The notes below the pieces were generated by a model. The model searched no databases. It was given only the letters and a program-made list of their open reading frames with translations, and was not told the DNA's origin. Shown one piece after another: positions 1-10,399 of a stretch of 64,000 nt of DNA. How positions within the stretch are numbered: the first letter of the stretch is position 1; every line of letters starts with the position of its first letter. Both the position numbers and the translations under genes were made by a program. The stretch comes from Cyrtodaria siliqua (taxonomy: Eukaryota; Mollusca; Bivalvia; Adapedonta; Hiatellidae), in assembly GCA_037043455.1 (NCBI GenBank), contig JAWPHD010005069.1, forward strand, positions 62,001 to 126,000, read 5' to 3'.

Positions 1-3
1 TGG

Positions 4-88
4 TGGCAATGACATATATAGGTGTTTGGTCCATTTTCCAAAAGGATGGCAATGCCATATAGGTGTTTGGTCCAACTTCCAAAATGGA
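4..88. repeat. Two-copy direct repeat, 43-bp unit
   Basis: Two adjacent copies of a 43-bp unit begin at 4 and 47, each containing TAGGTGTTTGGTCCA. They differ by a few substitutions and a 2-bp indel. The rest of 89-620 holds no exon I can support and would be upstream or intronic sequence of the gene whose exon starts at 624. Confidence 0.8.
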
Positions 89-623
89 TAGTGGTCATCA
101 GATATTTTTGTTTTATGTAACTTGATATATATACTTCAAGGAAATGTTTTCTCCACTCTAATAATCTACTAATCTGATCAGCATTTAATTTCCTAGGCAT
201 CCTGAAAATATCTTGGATGTCTTACAAGGCTTTACCTGGAACAGATTAAATCATTATCCTTTGTAAAAAGCAAAGGGTATGGATACCACAGTAAGTGGCA
301 TTATCATGCAATGATAGTTTAACCAATTGAACGTGGTCGACAAAATAGGGTGTTTGAAATGATCCGAATTTCCTGATGGTGGCAAGTATACGTGTTTACT
401 AACAATCAACATATGAAATCGGATACTCATAAAAATCACGATGTAGTGGAACACGATATCGAAATGATCTCACATTCATTTGAAATGACCATCAATCGCA
501 TCTTAGTAAATGCTAGTTAGGTGATTAAATCTACTTATCTACTTATAGAAGAGCGCTTCCTTCAAAACATTTGCACTCTAATTAGAATATATATGTACTA
601 GTACATAATTTCTACAATTTCAG

Positions 624-931
624 CTGTAACGACTGCAAACGACATTCTTCAAATACATCACAGAATAACAAACCAAGGGTCAATGCATTCGGGACGGAAA
701 ACAGATTACATACCACTATCTGAGTTTCTCAAAGACCATAACATCACCACAGAGAATATAGAGATGATAAAGAAACGCACAGAAGAAATTCTGAAGTTTT
801 TCCATAATAAGGATTTTTTTCATGGCCATATCTCGGAGGAGACAGTGTCTATCAAGATGGACGCAAATGTAAGGGTTATTAAGAAGGATGGTCCTATGAA
901 TTATATTTATGGACAGACACGATCATTCTGA
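624..931 (+). CDS. Exon of a divergent protein kinase-like gene (partial)
   Basis: The frame is open from a splice acceptor (TTTCAG ending at 623) to a TGA at 929-931, about 101 residues; the first ATG is at 683. The pattern looks like the middle of a protein-kinase fold: a helix (residues ENIEMIKKRTEEILKFFHNK), then FFHGHISEETV where kinases have HGDLxPxNV, then NVRVIKKDG where they have NVKIxDFG. If the alignment is right, the catalytic Asp of HRD/HGD is His, the Asn is Thr, and DFG is KDG, so it would be a pseudokinase. A strong internal donor (AAT|GTAAGG, exon end 868) is in phase with the exon at 2012, giving a second possible 3' end. Upstream exons lie outside the window. The family call is from motif pattern only. 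Confidence 0.5.
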
Positions 932-1004
932 GTCGGATGCCTGAACAAATGTTGTTCGTTTTTGTTTTTATCCGACGCTCTTAATCATATTTACTCAGTT
1001 ATTG

Positions 1005-1360
1005 GTAACGTCCATTTACAAATATTTCGATAGCGCCCCCACCCACCCACCCACCCCATTCATAAATATCGTTGTTACGTTAATACAATCTTGTTTTTTG
1101 GTTAGGATATTCAGTAATGTTATAAAGTGCGTCCATTTGTAAATGTTATTGGTTGTAACCTTCATGCATACATGTTATTGGAATATGGCCATTCATACTT
1201 GTGTGATTACGTCCATTCATAAACGCTTTGATTCCGTCCATTCATAAACGCTTTGATTCCGTCCATTCATAAACGCTTTGATTCCGTCCATTCTTAAATA
1301 GTATCGCTTACGTCAATTCATTCGCGCTATCGGTTTACATCCATTTCTAAATGTTATTAA
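1005..1360. repeat. Degenerate tandem array with perfect 25-bp core
   Basis: The word GTCCATTCATAAA recurs through this stretch. Four units of a 25-bp repeat (GTCCATTCATAAACGCTTTG plus ATTCC) start at 1211, 1236, 1261 and 1286; the flanks at 1010-1200 and 1300-1360 are decayed versions. A CCCACC-rich microsatellite at about 1038-1057 leads into it. The array lies just downstream of the kinase-like exon, in the intron or 3' flank. Confidence 0.8.
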
Positions 1361-1500
1361 GTAAATAAAACTCCCATTGTGATGAGGTTCATCTGCACGG
1401 ACATGTCGGATTGCACGTCCCATTAACTTGCACATGGCGATGCATTTGAACAAGCGCGCAAAAACGTATCAACTACTCAATAAAAATCGAGATAAAAGAG

Positions 1501-1594
1501 CATGAGAGTGGACCTTTGGAAACGGCGGAACACGATAAATACGAAATATTACAGTCTCGGTTTGATTGAGACTGTTCATGAACGGTAGTGAAAG
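1501..1594 (+). repeat. About 95-bp dispersed element, copy 1
   Basis: This segment reappears in reverse complement at 4371-4463. It has internal dyads: AGTCTCGGTTTGATTGAGACT-type pairing and the palindrome GTTCATGAAC. The second copy interrupts a reverse-transcriptase frame, so the unit behaves like a small mobile element. No coding capacity. Confidence 0.75.
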
Positions 1595-1760
1595 TTGTTT
1601 TGAGACGGAATCCTAGTTTGCATTTGATGTCATATAGTTTAAACCACGCAAGGTTAATTTGCATGTGCAAAGATTGACTATATATTGATATATGTTGAGA
1701 TGCGTTCACAAGCTAGGTTATTGTTGATCGTAATAAATGATTTCCATATGAAACACCATG

Positions 1761-1812
1761 TCCACCCACCCACCCACCCACCCACCCCATTCATAAATAT
1801 CGTTGTTACGTT
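1761..1812. repeat. Second copy of CCCACC microsatellite plus flank
   Basis: A (CCAC)n tract followed by CCATTCATAAATATCGTTGT repeats the sequence at about 1040-1081 almost exactly. The word CATATGAAACACCATGTCCA also occurs twice here, at about 1746 and 1902, so 1740-1925 holds local duplications. Confidence 0.75.
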
Positions 1813-2011
1813 CTTTAGTATCTATCTTGCGGGATTTTCCGACGCTCCGCTACTTTCTATATATTCTATATGCATTTAGCGGTGGTCCCAAACGGCTTTC
1901 CATATGAAACACCATGTCCACAGCAGGATGTAAGAATCAGTGGGTTAAAACAACAAATTTGCTACATTTTGTTACCCTGCCATGGTTAATTGAAGGCTTA
2001 TTGTTTTGCAG

Positions 2012-2188
2012 GAAATGGTGGACGTGCAACTTGAATTCGAACATAAAAGAATAACAAAATATATGAGCAAGCAAGATGACATAAACAATCTCGCAGAACT
2101 GATACGAAGACTGCGTTACAATACGTCGCAGAATGTAACGGAGAAGAGTGCGGGAAGTGAAATACTGAATAGTGCTGCTATAACGTAA
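2012..2188 (+). CDS. Probable terminal exon of the kinase-like gene
   Basis: A good acceptor (TTGTTTTGCAG ending at 2011) is followed by 58 sense codons and a TAA. The peptide is charged and probably helical: it starts EMVDVQLEFEHKR, continues DDINNLAELIRRLRY and ends in a Ser/Asn/Thr-rich tail. Phase is 0, which matches the internal donor at 868/869 of the exon at 624, so the two can be joined without breaking the frame. I do not recognise a domain. It could instead be an alternative last exon, with the unspliced form ending at 931. No clear AATAAA follows closely. Confidence 0.45.
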   Translation, partial: EMVDVQLEFEHKRITKYMSKQDDINNLAELIRRLRYNTSQNVTEKSAGSEILNSAAIT

Positions 2189-3595
2189 AATGAAACTTTC
2201 GATCACAATCATTTGAGTTTGTCAAACAATATTTATTAAGATATTGATATTGTTTACAGACTACGTAAATTGTTTGAAATTTAAAAAGCCGTACCTTTAA
2301 CAACTGGATGAGATAAAAGATGCTCCATTCTAAAGATGTATTGATAAATCGTTGATCAATTATCTGCACAAGTCCTAAGATGTTTTAAATCAGAAATCGA
2401 TATCATGTGTTAAAATAATATATATACGACATTCTGAAAGGTTAACCATAAAAATGCTAAGAAATTATTAAGATTTTTGTTTTATTATTAAAGTCCATTT
2501 CACAGTTTATCGACGTGTTCAATTAACTTATATTGCATCCAATTGCTAGCTTCGTTTCGATGCAATGGTGAATATGGAGTTACACAATACACATATTGTC
2601 ATGTCATGTAAAAATATTAATGAATTCTCCTTATACTGTTCAGTGAAACTTGTTTATATTAGTGTAAGAGAACACGTATATCATAATAGAAAATATTTTC
2701 TATAGTGTAGACACCTATTTACAGCATCATTTTGTTGTTTTTCATATACTAGAGCAACATAAATAGTAACTATTACTTCCTACCGAGCAGATGTGGAAAA
2801 TGTCGTATATTTAAATATGCTTGTGTTGCATAAAGATGTGTGGGGTGTATATATGCGTACATATGTGTGTTGTGATCGACCAGAAAAGACCGTCACAGTT
2901 CTTGTAGGGTCTTCTTTACTTTGTTTACTCGAATATTGTGTATTTGTTGCCGTTTTTGCCAATATCAGGATATAGACGAGCGTTACATTTGCAAACTTTA
3001 ATTGATGTTTATTTTATTTTTAATAAATGCAAATTTTTGCTGAGCAGTGTTGCATAAAAAATATAAAATGCTTTAGTCATATAGTCATTTGTAAAAATAT
3101 GTGCATGTATGTGTGTCTACAAACATTGAAGTAGTGGACAGATCTTTTAATATGTGCGTTTTCTATTTTAGACGTACACAATATAAAATACATTTATGAT
3201 GTACGAGAAAATATTATATATTTGCAAAAACGTTATTTAACTGAATGAAGAATCAAATTTAGTACATAAATATATTTTTCATGATTATGCGTGACATTGT
3301 TCTAGGTAAATACAGAGTAAATTTAAAAATAATCAATTGGTGATGGATACAAACCCATTTTAAAAAGTGTGCTTCTAGTTACGATATAAATTGTATATGT
3401 AGTCCATATTGTCGCACGTGTAAATTAACATTGCCTGGTGTAATACTGTATGTTATCAATATGAAACTAATACTTCGCCTCAAATCAACCATATCTCGAC
3501 TTGTTATTTAACGCTTGATGAGTTTGTGTGCGCGCTCTTGTTATTACGTAATGCCTATTTAGTGTTAAAAATACTACAACATACCAATAAATAGC
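2189..3595. other. AT-rich stretch, no gene recognised
   Basis: Low-complexity AT-rich DNA. Short frames at 2780-2975 are open on both strands and carry no recognisable motif or supporting splice sites. Confidence 0.5.
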
Positions 3596-3672
3596 AGTGG
3601 TCTAGTGGTTCAGCGTACACCTTTCAAAACTTACAAGTGAAAGGCTGTGGTTCAAATTATGTTGCCTGTTCC
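3596..3672 (+). repeat. tRNA-derived SINE head or tRNA relic
   Basis: TGGTCTAGTGG fits a pol III A box and GGTTCAAATTA, about 40 bp downstream, is a decayed B box. The B box lacks the CC of a functional site and the arms do not fold into a full cloverleaf, so a SINE or tRNA pseudogene is more likely than a working tRNA gene. Confidence 0.5.
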
Positions 3673-3837
3673 GGGCAACTATTTTTTATGATATATATTC
3701 TGGAGCCGTATATTTATCGATGTTACCTGTACGGAGGCTAAATGAAAATGTGAAATTTTACGCATCGATTTCTGCTTATATACCGACTTTTGGGGTGTTT
3801 GTCGATTTGAAACTACTTCACACGTGACTCATTTATA

Positions 3838-3968
3838 TTCATGAGTTATTACGAGCTAAAATAGGGACTGTACTTCTCTAAACAGCTGGACCGAACCCCA
3901 AAACTGGAGCGTCGAAATTCATAATTCATTTTACGCATGTTGAATAAACATATACTTTATATGCCGTT
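3838..3968. repeat. Dispersed repeat shared with 16738-16870
   Basis: Both segments contain AACTGGAGCGTC, then a TCATAATT tract, then TGAATAAAC followed by ATACTTT, in the same order and spacing. Divergence is substantial. No coding capacity. Confidence 0.5.
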
Positions 3969-4275
3969 ATTTGGCGGTTTAGGTTCTTTAACCTTAATAC
4001 CAGACCTCAATCCATAAACCCTCAACTTTTTGCAAGATTGTTTGCTGTTGTTGTTTTGTTTGGTACAATTATGACATTCGTGTATATGTCACTAGTGTAT
4101 TGCAAGAACACATTTATTTCTGTGCATATGTGTATTATAAGATATCAAAATATTGCAATATGAAAAGGGCTTTTCGATTGTTGTTGTATACTCCGTCAAT
4201 AAATTTAACATTTCACTGAAATGTTCGATTCAGTTTCATTTTATTTTTCATTTTACCGTTAACTGTATTTTCTAA

Positions 4276-4709
4276 ACCATTTACCGCCAGATTGTTGGTA
4301 TTCCTATGGGTACTAACTGTGCGCCACTTGTCACAGATTTGCTAGGGGACGTGAACGGTAGCAAGCATATTTCACTACCGTTCATGAACAGTCTCAATCA
4401 AACCGAGACTGCAATATTTCGTATTTATCGTCTTTGTTCGTTTCCAAAGGTCCACTCTCATAATCTTTGATTTTGAGTTTGTCACCTGCTAGCCAGGCAG
4501 ACATTATTGATGCGTTTAATAATATATCTTGGTATCTTGATGACATACTCAATATTGATAAACTTTGCTTATATGCTCACTAATGTTTATCCACCAGGGC
4601 TCACATTGAATAAGGCCAACAGCTCGGATACCATAGCAGCATTCCTCGATCTTCATTTCTTTGATGAGATGATTTTAACCTTGACATCGTTAACGATCTA
4701 CATTTATTA
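4276..4709 (+). pseudogene. Reverse transcriptase relic, 5' part, interrupted
   Basis: From 4276 the frame reads QIVGIPMGTNCAPLVTDL, a hallmark block of a metazoan retroelement reverse transcriptase. From 4491 the frame SQADIIDAFNNISWYLDDIL carries the YxDD catalytic box (YLDD). After a one-base frameshift near 4570 it continues with YPPGLTLNKANSSDT and AAFLDLH. Between the first two blocks (about 4355-4485) sits an inserted copy of the 95-bp element also found at 1501. The frame dies at 4710, and its continuation appears 2.6 kb downstream at 7337. Non-functional. Confidence 0.8.
4371..4463 (-). repeat. About 95-bp dispersed element, copy 2 (inside RT relic)
   Basis: Reverse complement of 1501-1594 with a handful of mismatches. 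It lies between two blocks of the reverse transcriptase that are nearly adjacent in relatives, so it inserted after the retroelement did. Confidence 0.75.
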
Positions 4710-4864
4710 TTAAATAAATAGTAACTCTTCTTCAAATGTTCGAACACTTGTTCTTTTTCAAGAAAAAACACAGAAATACAACTTTTAAGTAAAATCCATT
4801 TTGTTGTTTATCATGCAGATGTGCACTTTTCTGCCCAATAAAGGGGTGACCTGTTCAATTTTGC

Positions 4865-4990
4865 TTTATTAGCCACTGACCAATAGAGCAAATCATTCGG
4901 CGTTTATTGTATGTAACGTTATCTGACGTCATGCACGTAACGTTGCCTGACGTCATAAAACAAACAAAATACAACAACATGGCGGCGTCC
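4865..4990 (+). promoter_or_regulatory. Promoter-like cluster: CCAAT, two CREs, ATGGCGGC
   Basis: GACCAATAG (about 4868) is followed by two perfect cAMP-response elements TGACGTCA (4924-4931 and 4948-4955) and then ATGGCGGC at 4979, a YY1-like initiator word. The ATG opens only a 24-codon frame (MAASSISVTFREI..). It sits next to the palindromic element at 5059 and is probably part of it. Confidence 0.4.
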
Positions 4991-5058
4991 TCGATAAGCG
5001 TAACATTCAGAGAAATAGGTTATAATAGTAATTCATACAGAACATGTGGATAATCTAC

Positions 5059-5217
5059 ATGATAAATAGAATATTATGTCAGTGCCTTTTACTATCAAGT
5101 TCATTAGGCTCGGCACGAAAACGAAGAATGGCTCGGCAGAGCCTCACCATTTTTCGTTTTCTAAGCCTCGCCTAATAAACTTGATAGTAAAAGGCACTGA
5201 CATAATATTCTCTATTT
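5059..5217. mobile_element. Palindromic foldback element
   Basis: Two arms of about 55-60 bp are inverted copies: the left arm contains TGTCAGTGCCTTTTACTATC and the right arm its complement, around a core with CGGCTCGGCAGAGCC. The outer ends are TAAATAGAATAT on the left and ATATTCTCTATTTA on the right. Flanks on both sides are rich in TGACGTCA/TGACGT words (4924-4955, 5222-5300). Similar architecture recurs at 21984-22144 and 34297-34451. Confidence 0.75.
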
Positions 5218-5221
5218 AAAT

Positions 5222-5301
5222 GGCTGACGTTATGATAACAAATATACCATAACGACGTCACGTCATTTCCTGTATGACGTTAGGCAAATGACGTGACGTC
5301 G
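5222..5301. promoter_or_regulatory. Cluster of CRE-like TGACGT words
   Basis: At least six CRE half or full sites occur within 80 bp, including GACGTCACGTCA and GACGTGACGTCG. Whether they bind CREB/ATF-type factors is unknown; only the motif density is seen. Confidence 0.4.
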
Positions 5302-5481
5302 TTTCCCGTAACACTCCTACTTCAGCACATACCATTTCATGAACACTATACACTAAATATTCATAGAAGTAATGAATTCAATTTAAAATTGTCTCTCTGT
5401 ATTATTTAAAGAGTACTCTATAAATTCATTTCATAAATAGTTATATAAATTAAAACTGTGTTTTTCACTAATTCCTGTCAG

Positions 5482-5673
5482 TTAATAGTTTATCTTGATG
5501 TTGCAGCCTCTGGGAAATTTTGTGTCTAGTTTTTTTATCCATATATCTTCTATCATGTGTCTATATGTTCGACCTTCACTGAAAACGCGCTGTAATACCG
5601 TTACTCCCACGTCTATGTCTTTATGACCCTGAAAATGTTTCATTATGGGTGTTGTCGGTCTGATGGCGTACAT
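5482..5673 (-). pseudogene. Penelope-like endonuclease C-terminus, inverted copy
   Basis: The minus-strand frame matches the plus-strand copy ending at 7139, sharing PIMKHFQGHKD, VTVLQRVFSEGRTY and WIKKLDTKFPRGCNIKINY before the stop. It has two extra residues (RHM region) and substitutions. The upstream part of the arm up to 6066 is frameshifted. Confidence 0.75.
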
Positions 5674-6084
5674 CTCTAGTGTGTTCTTCTATCCTCTCTC
5701 GTAGTGACCTTTCAGTCTCATCAACATACACCGTTACACAACAACGCTTACATCTTAAACCATAGACTAGATGTCTGTCTGTGCATCTCTGGAACTTAGC
5801 TGTATAGGGTAGCTTCTACTTAATCTAGTATCCGGAATATCTTCCGCGGTCAACCTGCTACATGCTATACATTAGCATTGAGTTGTTTCTGTTCTGCATT
5901 TTATCACCTGATTTGTTTTTTGGTGGACTAATACATCACAAAGGTTCTTGTCTCTGCGATACGCTAATAAGGATGTGTCTTTAAATACTTGGGACATTCT
6001 GTCTGATCGGTGCAGGACTGAAAAATGTGTTTTTTTAAGATCATATGGATGTTAGGTAATTGTCTTAATTATAGATTTAATTTT

Positions 6085-7139
6085 ATAAAAGGTTTATAGA
6101 TGACGGTTTTGGTATATGGACTGGAACTTTACAGTCTCTACAAGAATTCACTGCATTTGCCAATGACATACACGATAATATTAAAATAGAATTGAGGTAT
6201 AGTACTTCAGCAATTGAATTTCTGGACACCTGGGTCAAACTTGAAAATGGTAGAATTTATACAAGCTTGTACAAAAAACCAACGGACAAACAAATATAAT
6301 TACACAGTAGTTCATGTCATCCACCAAATACAAAAACAGGTCTTGCCTATGGTCTTGGACTAAGATTGATAAGAATATGTGAGAAAGAAGCAGATTACTT
6401 GAAACATAGGCAAGAACTTAAACTACAGCTTAGAAAACGCGGATACACTGGGAAAATGATAGAGAATCAACTCCTGAAGGTAGACAACTTAGTCAGGATT
6501 GAGCTTTTAAGAGAGACTTCGAGAAAAAAGAATAATAGGGTGACTATGGTATTAACATTTTCAAGACAATTACCTAACATCCATATGATCTTAAAAAAAG
6601 CATTTTTCAGTCCTGCACCGATCAGACAGAATGTACCAATTATTTAAAGACACACCCTTATTAGCGTATCGCAGAGACAAGAACCTGTGTGATGCATTAG
6701 TCCACCAAAAAACAAATCAGGTGATAAAATGCAGAACAGAAACAAATCAATGCTCATGTATAGTATGTAGCAGGTTGACCGAGGAAGATATTCCGGATAC
6801 TAGATTAAGTAGAAGCTACCCTATACAGCTAAGTTCCAGAGATGCACAGACAGACATCTAGTCTATGGTTTAAGATGTAAGCGTTGATGTGTAACGGTGT
6901 ATGATGGTGAGACTGAAAGGTCACTACGAGAGAGGATAGAGGAACACCTTAGAGATGTACGCCATCAGACCGACAAACCCATAATGAAACATTTTCAGGG
7001 ACATAAAGACATGGACGTGGGAGTAACGGTATTACAGCGCGTTTTCAGTGAAGGTCGGACATACATGATAGAAGATAAGTGGATAAAAAAACTAGACACA
7101 AAATTTCCCAGAGGCTGCAACATCAAGATAAACTATTAA
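6085..7139 (+). pseudogene. Penelope-like RT plus GIY-YIG endonuclease relic
   Basis: The frame starts at the RT catalytic box (FIDDGFGIW, 6093), continues with IEFLDTWVKLENGRIYTSLY and KPTDKQ, then the thumb-like SCHPPNTKTG and LRLIRICEKEADYLKHRQEL. A linker carries CRTETNQCSCIVC, a zinc-finger-like Cys pair set. From about 6895 VYDGETERSLRERIEEHL matches the GIY-YIG domain of these elements. The stop at 7137-7139 is the natural end. In-frame stops (near 6300 and 6860) and frameshifts show it is dead. RT motifs N-terminal to the FIDD box are missing. Confidence 0.8.
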
Positions 7140-7336
7140 CTGATAGGAATTAGTAAAAAACACAATTTAATTTTATATAACTATTTATGAAATGAATTTA
7201 TAGAGTACTCTTTAAATAATACCGAGAGACAATTTTTAATTGAATTCATTACTTCTATGAATATTAAGTGTATAGTGGTCATGAAATCGGTATGTGTTGA
7301 AGTAGAAGGAGTGTTACGGGAAATTACCTTGTGCTA

Positions 7337-7667
7337 AATCATATGGGGTGTATATCTCCCAGCTTATTCGTTTCGCAAGGACATATAACGATGTTAAGGA
7401 CTTAATAATTGAATTCAAGTTATTACAAGTAAACTTATTCAGCAAGTTTTTGGTTATCACAAATTACGTATACCTTTCTCAGAGATTAATCGCCGCAAAG
7501 AAAACCTACTGGAGAGGTACACACAACTCCAATAAAACATATCTTCGACTTGGAATATCACAACCTTTTTTCTATGGAGATTTGATCTATAAACTTCGGA
7601 AATTAAAGGTTTCTAATGAGTTTCATGACCATATTAAATATATTTTAAGTAAATATATACAAATGTA
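7337..7667 (+). pseudogene. Reverse transcriptase relic, 3' part
   Basis: SYGVYISQLIRFARTYNDV near the start and GISQPFFYGDLIYKLRKLK near the end are conserved C-terminal blocks of the same reverse-transcriptase family as the relic at 4276-4709 (the family with GIPMGTNCAPL). In intact relatives these blocks follow the FLDL block after some 40 residues, so 4710-7330 is inserted DNA. The frame ends at a stop at 7666. Confidence 0.75.
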
Positions 7668-8935
7668 AGTTATGTATCTTTCATTTGCATTGATTTTCTT
7701 TGCCCTGAAACATATTTTTTCAATATGCCATATATGGTAAAAAGGCGCGATGACGTCATCGTTCCAAGATGTCCGCCTCAATTTACCTTTCTTTGCAAAT
7801 TTTTATTAGGTCATATCTCCTTTATTTTTGGTTGCATTTTAATAATTCTTTCAGCTTTTTTTCTTCATTTTTTTCAGAGCCCTTTTAAATGAATGTTGTT
7901 TGAAAACAGTGCATCAACCACTTTAATAGGGACTATATATATATAACACATAGATGATCATGAATATACGAATATATATAAAAGCCTAGAACGCCAAAAT
8001 GCAAGTACTCAGTGACTTGACATAAGCCAGAGCAACAATAGAACAAACCATTAAGAGTACGACAAGACAAGATTTAAGACAAATATCAAACAATCAAATA
8101 GAAAATCATAGCGGCGAACTGCAAATGAATCAACCGCTAAGCATGCTGTGCGTTTGAAAATGATAGAATCATAAATGTTTTTGATAAACTTTTTAACAGG
8201 TTTAATAAAGATTGCATGAACTCGATCGATTATGACCAAGGATCTTACGAAGCTTGCAAATCACGTCACCAAAGTCGAACAGGAAATGCGGCTTTCAATG
8301 AACACAATAAACCCCAAAACAGGCAAACCGACAAACATGAATGGCAGTGTTAATAAGGAATAAAGGTATACGACGTCACAAACACAAAAAGGGTTGACAC
8401 TAATGCTATAGAAGTCAGATTGTAATAGTCCTTGTCACAGAAGAGTTCTTAAATAACTTTTGTATTTTAAATGTAGATCAGGGTTACGATAATAAAAATA
8501 TGAAAGGGTTTTTCGAAGTTTATGGTAGCGGTAGCCATGCTGGAGTAGTATTTATTTATACATGTACAAAGATCATGGATATTATTAAAGTCCACAACTC
8601 GACTACAAGGTATAGAAAAACAAATAAGTTGGGAAAACAGATCCCATAAAAGTTTCTCGGGGGAAATCCTGTTCAAAGGGGGGATAATTAACGATATTAA
8701 TATTGACATAATCTCTGTTTTCATTAATTTGCTTATTATTAGGTGCTCTGTAAGTTTGGTTAAGCACAGATTAAAAATGGAGAGGCGAGTGCTGACAAGG
8801 AAGAATGTGGATTTTTTCAATAAATCAATGGCCAACACTCTGTTATAAATAACTCTTGCAAAGATTTGATGCAGAATTAAAGCGTTATTGTTAAGAAGGT
8901 AAAAGAGCATTTTTCATTAAATCAAAGACTGGTGT
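7668..8935. other. No gene recognised; CRE palindrome at 7751
   Basis: The sequence holds GCGATGACGTCATCG (CRE at 7751-7758) next to CCAAGATGTCCGCC, a promoter-like pair similar to that at 4924-4986. The minus-strand frame at 8910-8467 (147 codons) is the longest non-repetitive one in the window, but its composition is hydrophobic AT-derived and no motif or splice context supports it. Confidence 0.4.
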
Positions 8936-9110
8936 TTATGATCCGATTGGTGTTTTTCAAACTCGTCCGAGCTATTATGGATACTAAGACCCTGGCCAAG
9001 TTTGATCAGTTTTGGATGCAAAATGTAGGTGCTAGTGTTGACAACAAGTTAACGGGCGGGCGGACGATGGACATGGCATAAGATCTACAGGCCAAAGGCT
9101 AACACATTTG
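8936..9110. repeat. Dispersed repeat fragment
   Basis: TTTTCAAACTCGTCCGAGCT, then GGCCAAGTTTGATCAG, then GTTAACGGGCGGGCGGACGA: the same order of words occurs at about 26730-27025. These are the 3' parts of a dispersed module that ends in a GACGGACGG tract. Confidence 0.6.
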
Positions 9111-9388
9111 TTACAAGAGATGCACAGTCAGTTCGCACTGTATACCAACAATTCGTTTATAAACGGAAGTTGCACACCTCTTGAAAATTTGACAGGAATT
9201 TAAATGTAAGTGCTTCACAAACTTCCTAATAGTCCACATAGTTTAACTGTCAATGTCTAAATTGTTAAACATTAACCAAAACAAAACAAAACGGAAGTCA
9301 AACAAGCTTATTATTTCTTAACATAATAAGATCATTCAGTCGATGGCGCGCCATCAGACCCAACTAGTGTATACATGTATAATAGGGT

Positions 9389-9700
9389 AATAGGGGTTGG
9401 ATCTCAACGGATTTCAAGTTATGTCCCAGGGGCTATGTCCCCAGGGGTGGGGATGGACTCCAGGGCCAATGCTGGTTGGATGGTTGTATCTGTCAGCTCA
9501 TGTCCAATAAGTGTATAAGTGTATGTATGGCTTTAGGGTGGGGATCATAACGGTTTTCAGTTTATGAACCAGTAGCTATATATGTCCCCAGGGGTGGGGG
9601 TGGATTCCAGGGTCGATGCTGGTTGGATGGTCAGCCCATGTCCAATAAGTGTATATATGGCTTAATGGTGGGGATCATAACGGTTTTCAGGTTATCGATT
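9389..9700. repeat. Tandem repeat, about 135-bp unit, 2.3 copies
   Basis: Units contain GTCCCCAGGGGTGGGG, ATGCTGGTTGGATGG and TCATGTCCAATAAGTGTATA in the same order, starting near 9391 and 9533, with a third start at about 9663. The stretch 9110-9388 shows nothing else. Confidence 0.65.
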
Positions 9701-9779
9701 TAAACAAACTGATTGAGGACCATAAGCTTATGGTACATGCAAAACATGTAGTTTCAGAGATTTTTCCTATATAATTATT

Positions 9780-10205
9780 ATATAAATATATCACCAGACC
9801 CGGAGTGGGTCCAGATTTTACCTGAGGGTCACCATTTGAGCAACACTTGTAAAGGATCATAATCTTATGCTACATGCAACATAATTATAATAGCTCGACA
9901 CCTTGTGGTCTCAGAGGAGAAGATTACAAAAATATCTTTACAAGTCTATGTAAAACCTGTGACCCCTGGGACGGGCCCAGATTTTACCGCAGGGTCGCCA
10001 TTGGAATTAATTTGGTAGAGGACCATACGCTTATTATTAAGCTGTTTAAGTGTTTGCCTATAGAAGTCTATGTAAAACATATGACCACTGGGGTGGGGAT
10101 AAATGTGACCCAGGGGTCACCAGTTAAACAAACTTGGTAGACTAGAGGATTAGTAAATGCATAATATTAAACCTCTCTCTCTTGTACTTTCAGAGAAGAA
10201 GATTT
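9780..10205. repeat. GTGACCCC/GGGTCACC dispersed array, locus 1
   Basis: Degenerate units of about 180-200 bp: GTGACCCCTGGGACGGGCC, then AGGGTCACCATTTGA, then TAGAGGACCATA, then TTTCAGAGAAGAAGATTTTT and a TATATAAGTCTATGTAAAAC motif. Other loci are 13855-14370 and 26295-26660. Open frames through it come from the GC-rich units and are not genes. Confidence 0.7.
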
Positions 10206-10399
10206 TTGAACCCAGTGCCTTTGAACCCAGCAAATTCCGTAACAATATCTCAATCCAAACAAAAGTTATTAAATGGAGACCGTTTTAAGCCGGGTTTTCC
10301 GGCAAAATGTGAAAGATGAGTGATTATGTTTGGTGAAACTATTTAATAGAGCTTTTCTAGAAAGATAGTTTTTTTGGGAGTGTGAGGATTGAAAACCTA

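Larger units (their letters stand above)
5302..7323 (+). mobile_element. Penelope-like element with head-to-head inverted half-copy
   Basis: A left arm (5302-6066, minus sense) and a right arm (6563-7323, plus sense) are inverted copies of about 760 bp separated by 496 bp of unique plus-sense sequence (6067-6562). The right arm plus spacer encode the RT fingers/thumb and a GIY-YIG-like endonuclease; the left arm encodes only the endonuclease half. Penelope-like elements are known to insert as 5'-truncated copies with an inverted partial copy upstream, which is what is seen. It sits inside an older reverse-transcriptase relic (4276-4709 and 7337-7667). Confidence 0.8.

Noticed and set aside
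8467..8910. 147-codon minus-strand frame, the longest outside tandem repeats
   Set aside because: No domain, no splice context, biased hydrophobic composition expected from AT-rich DNA. Kept only as a possibility.
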